Assembly: GCA_944472135.2 (NCBI GenBank)
Contig: OX235263.1
Coordinates: 2,215,517-2,279,516, forward strand
Direction: 5' to 3'
DNA length: 64,000 nt
From: Trichobilharzia regenti
Lineage: Eukaryota > Platyhelminthes > Trematoda > Strigeidida > Schistosomatidae
The notes under the pieces were generated by a model. It had not been told where the DNA came from. It ran no database searches and worked only from the letters and a program-made list of their open reading frames with translations. The translations under genes and the position numbers were made by a program. Below are positions 38,317-50,200 of this stretch, piece after piece; within the stretch, counting starts at the first letter, position 1, and every line of letters starts with the position of its first letter.

Positions 38317-41203
38317 CTATGAAGGAAAACACAGAATCGGTTAGTTATTTTGGGTCTGATCTTAAAATCGTTATAATTTGATCAGTGAGATAAATACTAT
38401 TGAAATTATTTATTATTTGGGTTTGAAATCTTCATTCCTAGATGTCTGAAGTCAGAGGACAGATATAAGGTGAAAGAATCCCATGAGAGTTTGCTTATTA
38501 GATGTATCACACAGTGAGTAAATAGTATTATTTACTGGATGACACAGTTTCGAACACAATCTATTATTCACTTTTAACGGTTTGAAAAAATTTGGGCATT
38601 GGGTATATGATATTCATTATAATAGAGGTTTTTGTATTTCCCAATGAATGAAAAACATAACGATATCGTTTTTCATTCATTGGGAAATACAAAAACCTCT
38701 ATTATAATGGACAATCTATTATTGATCATAATCATATCACTTATAATCACAAAACTTCGAAACTTGGGTTTCATAGTTTTCTTTGATCTCTCCTATTTGT
38801 CATCGTTGGGGCAGTAGCATTTTCCAGATATATGGGACAGATTTTTCGAACATATCAACTCAAAGGTGGAGGCAGTTCACTTCACCTATGAATTTGAAAA
38901 TCAGGAAGGAGAGGTCCCAATGTTAAATTGTAGCGTAAAAAGGAAACAAGATGGGAAGTTAAACACCAGTGTTTACAGGAAACCTACACATTCAAACAGA
39001 CATTTGGACTTCCGATCATCCCATCCTGTCAGTAAAAATAGGATTGGTGAAATGGTTGCATAATAGAGCACAAAAACTAGGTAGTACCAAGGGAAATGTA
39101 AGATAAGAAGTGAGGTATATAAGAGAAGCTTTGAAACTTAACAACTACATTGATAAATTAGTCAGAAAGTATGTAAGGAAATGTAAAAATTAATAAATAA
39201 TGATAATAGTGACAGTGATAATAATAATAGTAATATTAATGACGGCATGCATGTCCAACATGCGCAGGATAATGACAACATCAACAATAAGGAATCTAAA
39301 TCATCAGTAGTAATTCCATACAAGGAAGGAGCCTCGGAAACCTTACGCAGAATTCTTAACAAGGCAGGAGTAAATTGTTCGGCATTCAAACCCACAAACT
39401 CAATTAGAAGCAAGCTTTGTCGGTTGAAGCATCAATCCTGTGGAGTCTTTCAAATAAAACAATTTAGTTTATCTAATACCCGGCCTGCAATGATTGTCGG
39501 GTCAAATACATAGGTCAAAGGAGTAGAACAGGGGCAGTCAGAATAGCCAAGAATAATAACCTAGCAAAATGTAGATTAGTGGACCCGAATAAGATAAGAA
39601 ATCTGGAGGATTGTTCAGCTATAGCACTCACGACATGCAATTACACACAAACATACAATATACGATGGATGGAATAAGATGACAGTTTTAAAATCTTATG
39701 TAACAGCGGGGTGAAGGCAGAGATTATAAGCGGAAGCTTTGTTTATCGAATCAAATGCAAATACGTGTAATAAGAATGATTCAGCAACTGTTCAGTCGGA
39801 CATCTGAAAAATTCTACTACCCCAACGACGACAAATAGGAGAGATCAAAGAAAACTATGAAACTCAAGTTTCGAAGTCTTGTGATTATAATTGATATGAT
39901 TGTGATCAATAAAAAATTGTGTTCGAAACTGTGTCATCCAGTAGATAGTACTGTTTCACTGTGGGATATATCTAATAAAGAGACTAATATAGAATTACTT
40001 ATTACCACAGTGCCCAAGTTTTACACATATATTAATTAGGTGGAAGTTTTGAGTGGTGGACCTAGTGGAGACAAAGGCGCACCTACCACGTAATCAATGA
40101 GACATAAACTGTGCGCCTTAAAATTGGTTATTAACTGAACATTATATACTGATGTTTAATCATTGGTGAATACCAGTAGAATCCGCGATGCGCATTTCGT
40201 CCTATGTGAGACTCATCACTTGAGTATGCTTACAATCCTATTGAGTGCTAGTGTTCCGCGCGAGGCTCGAACTAGCAACCGTTATTCTAAACGCCACATG
40301 AATAACTCCCTGAAGATGTAGATATATCCAGCTAACGAGTCCCAAGTAGGATGGAATGTTCAACCCAGATTCCACTGCTAGTCTCCATCAACCAAATAAC
40401 TTTAAACATCGTCGAAGTGTTCCTAGGAGGAGATGACACGTTAACAGAGGCTGAGCATTTCAGTTAAATATAATCAACCAATGGGAATTATAAAAATAAC
40501 TTAAAGAAATTTACACGATTTCATCATGAGCTGACATTAGTGAGAGAACCATCCCTACAAACCAACACTTGAATATCAATGAGATGCTCACCAGTGATTT
40601 GCCGCATTCAGGTAGGTAGTTACCTAGGCTTCTAGTGGGAAGTCGTGACCATTAGGGTGCAGCAGGTCGGGTGTGAGGACAAATACTTGCCGAAGACATT
40701 GGCTAGGGGTCGCGCTATGTCATGAATTGGCAGAAGTTAGAATTCATGGACTGGCCTTTGGATCGGGTCCCAGTGGCTTAATGGTCTGCGAGCTACCTCA
40801 TCTTGTAACCAGAAAGTCCTGGGTTCAAATACCGGTGGGTGCGTACTGATGAAGAGTCCCAAATTAGGCTGACCAAACAGCTGTCCAGTACTCCCTAATT
40901 GGTTTTCCAATGGTTCTCTAACTAATGTCAACTCATAATGAAATCCTGTAACCAATCAAATCCCTACAAACCAACACTTAAACAAATTTACATAATAGAA
41001 ATAATTAGACTCTTGGTTCTCCATCAGGATTAACCATTTTGGTAGTGTTCCACAAGTGCTAATTACAGACTTAGACACCTATTGCGAAGACCTATGGTAA
41101 GATTGTCTTATGTAGCGATCTGTAATATGATTCTACTAAAACAAGGATTCTTCATGACCCTGAGTCTCCGGTGGAATAACTGCTTTGTATAAATGTGTTA
41201 AAT

Positions 41204-41242
<39 letters not shown>

Positions 41243-44200
41243 CTGTAAACACAATTCTAAACAATAGACATTTCTATCAGGTTTCATCACAAAATGACTT
41301 CAATTAGAGAAGCATTGGAAATAAGGAGTACTGGATAGCCAATTCGTCCTTGTTTAAGACTCTCCAGTAGTATGCACCTGTGACCCCCACAGGGGATCGA
41401 AGCTGCAAACTTCAGCCACTGGATGGAATCTACTGACCCAATACTTCTAACTCCTGAGGATTCACCATATAGATATGATAGAGAAGATTTGTAGCTCAGG
41501 TGAATGATTTTGATGTGGTTGTGTTCTCTGAGCTGGATGGTTAACTTATGAAGCTTTCATCACCCTACTGGGTGACATCTTCAGCGCATACTTCAATTCG
41601 TTGAAGTAAGCTTTTAGATTTCTCCAAGAGTTTATCAATCATCTCTCCTAGTGGGTGACCTTGGACGTGATTGGTTGTTTTTGTGTGTTTTCACACCTTC
41701 TAGGTTACTTGTATTGGAACTGATTGTTTCTTTGACTTGAACTTTGACCCTTTGTGTGTGAGGTTTCTTTCTTATCGGTTGATAAATTTTGTCTATCTCG
41801 ATGTGTCTATTAATTGACGATTCACTGGAATACCAGGCAGCCTTGTAAACATTCTCTAGCATTCTTGTTGTTTCCTCTGTCTAATATTTGAACGTTGTCC
41901 CAGTCGAATTGATGTCCGTGGTTGTCTGTGTGTAGTGAAATGAGTGGGTGGATATCATGTCTTTTAACGGTTAACTTATGTTCGTGGATACGAAGACGAA
42001 GGGAACGTCCACTTTGGCCAATGTAGTGTTTTTCGTAGTTGTTACAATTTATTTTGTAGATGATATTGGTTTTATCTTCTTTCGCTGTTGAGTCTTTTGG
42101 TTGACATAGAATTGAGTGAAGCGACTTTATTGGTTTGTGTACGAAGTCAATTCCTAAAGCTTTGAAAAGTGTTGCAATAATTTCTGAGATATCCTTTATA
42201 TATGGTAAAGCGATTTTCTTTGTGTTTTCCTTGGTGGCTTTTGCTTTGGTAGGTTGGCTTGGAGGTATATGTCTCTTGATGAAATTCCGTGGTTATCCAT
42301 TCTTTTGGATTCCAGTGATTCCAGGGATTGCAGTGAATCGTCAATTAATAGACACATCGAGATAGACAAAATTTATCAACCGATAAGAAAGAAACCTCAC
42401 ACACAAAGGGTCAAAGTTCAAGTCAAAGAAACAATCAGTTCCAATACAAGTAACCTAGAAGGTGTGAAAACACACAAAAACAACCAATCACGTCCAAGGT
42501 CACCCACTAGGAGAGATGATTGATAAACTCTTGGAGAAATCTAAAAGCTTACTTCAACGAATTGAAGTATGCGCTGAAGATGTCACCCAGTAGGGTGATG
42601 AAAGCTTCATAAATTAACCATCCAGCTCAGAGAACACAACCACATCAAAAGATTCGCCGTATATATAGCATAGTCGCCAGACAATTTCATGGGAGAGTGT
42701 CCGTCCTCACACTTGAATGACTTGACGGATCCGGTTACTGGTCATGGCTTTTTATTAGAAATCCAGTGGTTCGCCAGATGAAGTCACTTCGTGATTAAAC
42801 GTGAAATCACTTAAACTCATATAAACTAACACATGCAAATGTGTATCAATCTGCCTGTATAAATTTACGTTATTTTTTTGTTTTCTCTTTTGGTGCATAT
42901 TTCTAAACATTGACTCTCTCGATTTTTACGAATTCTGCTTGTTTTACTGCGTAATTTATTGTGTGTTTATCAACCTCCCCACTTTTTTTTAGTAATTCCG
43001 TTTCAGTATTCCAGGACTTCTTCTTCTTACTACAAAAAGTATTTCATAATGAATGATAGACTTACTAGTGTTTTAATTTAATTCTGTGTTCAAGGTATAA
43101 CAACAAGTAAATAGGCCGGTTTTTTTAACAAAGCTAGAACACCTACGCAGATTGTGTGTGTGTGTGTGTATCAGTGAAATTGGATCATTCAACGAATTGG
43201 AGGTTTAACCATATAACGAAATGATTTTAATATATGAAAATTCTTGATTGAAGTTCGATGGTGATTTTACCACAAAAGAATAAATAGTTTTAGGTTAATG
43301 TACACGAATGTAATACCATAAATTAACTTGTGTTGTTTTTACAAGTTGATCACGAATTGTTATCAGTTAGAGAAGCATTGAAAACCAGCACTGGAGTACT
43401 GGACAGCCAGCTGTTTCATCCTAGTTTGAGAATCATTGGCAGTGCGCACTAGTACGTGACTGATGAGGTTCTCCCAGTAAAGTGTGAGGATAGATGTCCC
43501 AGCGATGACATCGGTTGGTGGTCACGCTATATCATGAACTGATAGAAGTTATAATTCATGGGCTAGTCATTGAATCTGGTCCCAGTGGCCGAATGGGAGA
43601 CGAGCTTGCCTTGTGACCAGAGGGTCCTGAGTTCGAGCCCTGGCAATGGGTGCGTACTGAAGATGATTCCTAGTCTAGGATGCACAGGTGTCCAGTATTC
43701 CCTGGTTTTCATTAGTTCTCTAACTGATGACAATACGTGATCAACTCGTAAAAACAAATTTAATCCTTAAAAACCAACTAATGAAAACTTGTATGGTGTT
43801 ATGTTTTAATCGATTTCATAAAGTCAAGGTGTTTCTTCCGCTTGAAAATTGCCAAAATCAAACTTAAATCTCACTTGCAATAGAACTGGAAATATTCCCT
43901 AGACAAACAGTTTGGTTAATTATAAGTTCTATCAATCGGTATCTAGGCGATATGACAATGAATAATTCAGATTAAAAACCGCTACCGTTTTGTTTTAACT
44001 GACTATCAGTGGGAACAGTTTAAAGGTTATCTACTCAGTGGCCTTATTCATAACATAATCAGCACATATAATGAATATTGACCCTTTGTATGATTACAGA
44101 AACATGAATTTCTTGGATCTACTAAGGTAAAAATCGATTAGAAATAATGAATAGCTAATCTAGTAACTATAAACTTCAGCAATCGAAACATAAAACTCAA

Positions 44201-47200
44201 GTAAACTGACGTATTGACCCAGATAAAACGATCAAATGCTCCCATGATGATTTGATTTTGATTTGATTTTGATTTTTGATTTACAGCTTGATTCCACACT
44301 GTATTTTTGGTACAAGTATGAAATTTTCAGCATGGATATCGGTAGCCCAAATTTTGCAGGCCGACCATAGATATCAGGTGTGTATAGATGCAGTACATGA
44401 ATTACGTTGCAAATTCCATCAAGAGGTTGTATTTGAGTGCTTTCGGGATAATAAGCTTATAGTAAGCTTGTAGACATGGAGTAATAATGTCTTTAGAGAT
44501 GTATGCAGCTACTGTTGATGGAAATGTCTACAGATGTCACAGAAATTCTGTTCAAGAAGATATGTCATTCCTTTTTTAGGTTCATGGGTGCTGTAGAGCA
44601 GGGAATGGGTCACGAAACAGAATAACTTACAGTTTTCTGAACAAATTTATGCCCAGAAATAGTTTGGGACTATCACTGAAAATTCTATTTAGGGATTAAT
44701 GAGTTTTCTTAGGACATATACGAGAAAGTTACCTTGCAGAACAATTTTTAAACACTAACTTTGACTTTTATGAAAGAGTTTTTATATTACGCGCATTTAC
44801 AACGAGTTCATCTGATTGGTTACTCAGGGGCACTACATCTGTTTCCTTTAATCTTTTGTTTGGGTTGCAATAGTTTGGAGTTACTGCTGATCTATTAACT
44901 GAAAATCGCTCAGTTCCTGCTTTACATCCCTAGCTGAAATCCCTGAATGGGATCAAGATATATGAAGACAATTACCGCTGTTTTGAGAGATTCGATCGGT
45001 TTTAAGGTGATTCTCATCGTGAGGGGAGACCAGCTGAAGAGACACTGAAAAACCAGGCAGAACTAGATAGCTGTTTTGTCCTTATTCGAGTCTCTTTAGC
45101 AACAACGCAACAGTGAAACCAATCCAATTCTCAGTAGTGACTAACCACAGGATGAATTTATTGAGCGTCTAAAATGAGGTTATAACCAAGCCGTGTGTGA
45201 GGAGAGATAGTAACTGACGAGACAGGCTAGCAGGGGGGGGCTATATAACGCCATCGGATACTGACCCATCGGTTGAATGATAACGTATCTCCTCCCACGT
45301 AACCTGAAAATACTGTGCCGATTCTCTTTAGCAGGGTTTTTTCAATGGTTTCCTTCTAACTGCTATTGGTTCCTGATGAAATCTACCATAAAAATGACAT
45401 CTGACTTAATGTTTAATCAGTGCAATACCTTTTAATTCGACATCACTGAGTAGAATATTCACCAGATCCGCTAATAGAACCGTGACACGCATATTTCCAT
45501 AAGAGTCGTCGATATTGTTCTCCAGTGATGAATTGATTTTATGCATTTGTTCTTCTAAAAGTAATCCAAATGATTTCCATGATATTTTGTCATTTTTAAG
45601 AAGATGATGGAATATGTCAGCTGAGTGAGGACAGTTACATTTTAAAAGTAGGTTGAATAGTTCGTTCTCCGGATATTCAGTTGTTTTCTTTTCGTCTGAA
45701 AAGAATGTAAAATTGTATCAGTTAGACTGAATACGGTAATTTTCACTCAACAGACTGATAAATGATAAGCTGATGTACCATTGCAATGTGAATCAGGCTT
45801 TAACGCTTAGATTAGACTGTCATCTGTTTAAGAATATGACAGAACAATACTTGACTTAATTCTTCCTAATTGTGATCTCTTTCTCGACAGATGCTTCATT
45901 GTTACAAGCGTTAAAGGACATTTTCTGATCTCCGAGACTAAGAACTCCATATTATCATTATTTCCTTTAATTCCTTGAGGAACATAGGGCTTCAGCTGCG
46001 TATCTCCATTGAGTTCGATTCTCTGCCAACGTTGTCATCTGACACCCAGTCTGCCCACATGCTTTCATCTCCACATCCTATGACCTCCTTTAAGTCACCC
46101 TCACACTGACGACCGACTCGCCGCTTCCCATTCAGTCGGGTTCCACTAGAGCGATGGCTTGTCTAGTGATGTCACTTAATGGTTTCCTCAGAGTATGTTC
46201 AGCCAATCCATCTCCATTTCTTCCTGCCTATTTGTTTCAAAATCTTTTCATTTCGTTTGTGATCTGGGCAGCTTTGCCAATCTCTTATGTGGTGCGGACG
46301 TTCAATGTCCCCACACAGACTTTTCTTTCGGCGCAAGGAGATTCATTGTGCTGAAGTTTCTATAGCAACTTTGTTTACAGGGTGGGATTGCTAACCTCAA
46401 GCCTGAGAAGGCGACTGTTACATTAAGATATAGTTTAGAGAGAAGTGACCTTGTGGGTTGCTCCCCTTAAAACCAGGAAAACAAGGAATAAAGCAATCAG
46501 AACAACACCAGAAAAAGGAAAGTAATACACGGCAAGAAGGGCAACAAGCAACAGCAACAATAATAATATCACAGTTAGACACAGTTAGCCAAAATGATAC
46601 CAAAATCATAGACTCACTGACTTGAGCCAACTTGAATATGTAAATCCATCAATATATACAATTATAGATATTAGATAGTGTTAGACAAGCACAAAGTAGC
46701 AAACAGATAATTATAGGTATTATCTGTCAACAAGATTATACTCACAGGTTTAGTGTTCGAAAGGCAAATAATTACAATATGATCCACAAGTTTTTTGGCA
46801 AGAAACTCCACAGAAATAAGAATTTTATATAGCTTAGTGTAACGTAGTAATCGAAAAGCGCGTCGAGGTCCAGAAGAACTTCATACTAGAACATGAAAAC
46901 AATCTGAATAAGGAAAATACTTGTTCAGCAGTCAATGACTTTAATTGTCACCTAGTACAAACTGCGTTGAAACATCCTGCATGAGATCGAATGATTTATG
47001 TAAATGCAAGGTGCTCTTTGAACATTAGATGGCCAGTCAGAGTGGATAAACCACAGTGGAACAGCCAACAAACATACAGATGGAAAAGGTGATGGATTGG
47101 AAATCTACTGAAGAGACATGAAATACCCCGAGTGGGTAGCCATGGATTGGTGTCTGAATGTGACATGGAAAAAATCATATGAAGAGAAAATGAAAGCTTG

Positions 47201-50200
47201 TGGACATTTGTGGTGATTGCTGAAAGTCATATCAGAAGACTGAGTGAAAGGGGATGTACATCTCGGGACTCAAGAAACGAACAGTAATGATGAAAAATTG
47301 CTCTCATCTAACTTGAAACATGATTTCCTTTAATGACTTTACCGAAAGGTCAATAAGTAGTTCCATTACTTGAAGTAAATCAAACACATTTCATTTAAAT
47401 GATTGGTAAATACATACAAACGATATAAAGATAAGATTACAGTGATATGGATATTTAAATGGTTAAACGATCACTTCATATTATTACCGTTATTGTTTCC
47501 TTGGATTCTGAGTGGAATGGGGGAGATTCAAATTCATATAAAGGTTCAAAAATCTGTTCATTTACATTGTATAAGTTATAATTAATTTCGAAAATGCCTT
47601 TTGACTAACCCTTGAAGATAATTCGTCAGATTCTGATGACCGTAGCAGTTTCTTTTGATGGAATAGGTGAATCACAATAAGCACATAATGTTCTTAACAA
47701 AACAACTTGACGTTTATAACCAGGGTTAGTGGGTTCATTTTTCAGTGAGAACGTCATCCCTGAATGGGAGAGTGCAAGTAGGCCCAAATGATGAACCGCA
47801 GATATGACGAAACATTCATCGCAGACTCTCATAGTGGCGATTATCAACCACATAAAACATAAAAGAGATCAATATTTCTGATGGAAAAACCTGAAAGAAT
47901 ATACCTCTGATTTGTGGACGGTATTCAGCACAATATTTCATTATTCATTACAAATTTCTAACTGTAACAAGTTTGCAAAGCAATACACCCGACAGGAGTC
48001 AAGCAAACTATGTTTTGAAAAAAAATACATGTATCTCACCTTTACACAATCCCCAGTTGTCTAACAATTTAAGAATATGATTCACCTTTCGAACTATTAG
48101 CAAACACCGCAAACATTTTGTTCGACATCGTTTCAATGATTCCAGTGATTTTTGTTTAATTCCGGTATTATAATTATTATTATTATTACAAATACTACTA
48201 TTACCACTAAGTTTTATGATATTGCTGTAGATATTTTCACATATTGTTTCGTATATATAACTGGAATATTCAATGATGGAGATGTTTGTTGCATTCGATT
48301 TAAAGATAATATCTGCTATTGACTCATTGATCATTGAACTATAGAGGAGAAAAAAGGAAAAAAATAGCAGACAAAAGGCAGCTATGATATCTCATCGCCT
48401 TCTGACAAAGGTCCTATGATGATGATGACAATGCAGAAATATTATCACGTGTTACTGTGCATACGATCAGCTTATGGATCCAGAGACAACAGCGGACTTA
48501 ATGACTTCAGTCAATGAGAAAACTGGCGCGGAATTATGCTCCTATCCATCTCATGCAAAATACTAAGCCGCATCATCCTGGAGAGAATCAAACAAGTCCT
48601 GGATGCAAAACTCCGACCGGAACAAGCTGGATTCAGGAGAAACAAGTCATGTATTGATCAAATCGCCACTCTACGGATCATCATTGAACAAAGCTTGGAA
48701 TGGCAGTCACCTCTCTATCTCACTCAACTTCATCGACTTTGAAAAGACCTTCGACAGCGTCAATCGCGAGGTGATTTGGAAACTACTTTGCTACTAACAA
48801 GGGGTTCCATTGACAATTATACATCTCATCCAACAGTTGTACGACAATGCTGCATACCGCGAAGTAATCCACAGCGGGAAACTTACGGAAGCCTTCGAAG
48901 TGGGTACGGGAGTGAGGCAAGGCTGTCTACTATCACCAATGATCTTCCTGATTGCAATTGATTGGATAATGCGACAGACAACGGGCAACGAGGAAGCAGG
49001 CATAAAATGAACTCATACAAAAAGAGACTTGGAGGATCTGGACTTCGCCGGTGATATATGTCTGATTTCCCACAAACTGGAAGATATGAAAGTAAAAAGC
49101 AACAAGCTGGCAGAAGAAGCATCCAGAGAAGATAGGACTTCAGGTGAACACAGAGAAAACAGAGGTGATGAAGATTCCTGGCCAACACCAACAGCAACAA
49201 CAACAACAGACAACAATCAGCCAGGATAAATGGGAGGAACCTGAAAGAAACAACCTCCTTTACCTACCTTCGAGGGAAGCATCGTTTCAGCTACAGACCA
49301 GCGGAATTGACGAGGGTATCAAAGCCAGAATCGGGAAAGCGAGACAAGCTATCATTACTCTCAAGTCTGTGTGGATGTCAACAGCACTCAACATGAAAAT
49401 GAAAATAAGATCCGGATTTTCAACTCCAATATGAAGTCAGTCAGTGCTACTCACTATACGGATCAGAGACTTGACCAGAGCGTCATAAAGAGCATCTCAA
49501 ACTAACCACAGACCTTCATTAACAGTTGTCGTCGCTGAATACTCAAGATCAGATGGCCGGCCAGAAAGGATCAGCAAAAGGGATCTCTGGCAATCAGCGA
49601 ACCAACCAACCAAGCAGGAACCGATTAAGAAACAAATAGGCAGGAAAAAATGGAGATGGATTGGCTGAACATACTCTGAGGAAACCATCAAGTGACATCA
49701 CTAGACAAGCCATCGCTCGAGTGGAACCCGACTGAATGGGAAGCGGCGAGTCGGTCGTCAGTGCGAGGGTGACTTTAAGGAGGTCATAGGATGTGGAGAT
49801 GAAAGCATGTGGGCAGACTGGGTGTCAGATGACAACGTTGTCAGAGAATCGAACTCAATGGAGATACGCAGCTGAAGCCCTATGTTCCTTTAGGAATTAA
49901 AGGAAATAATAATAAAACCATCTTCAAAATTAAATGTGACACTTGGATTGTACGCGAATGAAATAATTCTCATTCTAGTTAACCCCCACTGGGACTGGAT
50001 GTTGTCAGAAGATTTTCATAACCTTGTATCCACTTAGTCAACTGGAACAGGGTGAGAGTATTAAATAGTAATTTAGTTACGTGGAGAGAGAGAGAAGTTA
50101 ATCAGTGAGTCTTTGTTTGTCAATCCAACACGACACAAGTGCAGTCAGAATGACGCAACGTCTATGCCGGAGAAAAGTGTCAACAAACAGCATATGGAAA

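Larger units (their letters stand above)
38490..40030 (+). mobile_element. Penelope-like element A, plus copy with inverted terminal repeats
   Basis: The left end (about 38500-38860: ATCACACAGTGAGTAAATAGTATT, then CATAGTTTTCTTTGATCTCTCC) is the reverse complement of the right end (about 39800-39990). The left repeat is interrupted by a 95-base hairpin (38615-38709). The interior encodes the RT end and a GIY-YIG domain. The mirror-image copy is at 3770-5394. Confidence 0.65.

Noticed and set aside
42575..42602. CTGAAGA, a strong TCACCC/GGGTGA hairpin and GAAA in the Penelope-C repeats
   Set aside because: An extra base separates the core from stem II, and no stem III or cleavage triplet with a partner for stem I was found. 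It may be a degenerate hammerhead but I cannot support it.
47626..47853. An extra exon of the unknown gene between exons b and c
   Set aside because: Exons b and c join in phase without it, and it lacks a fitting acceptor.
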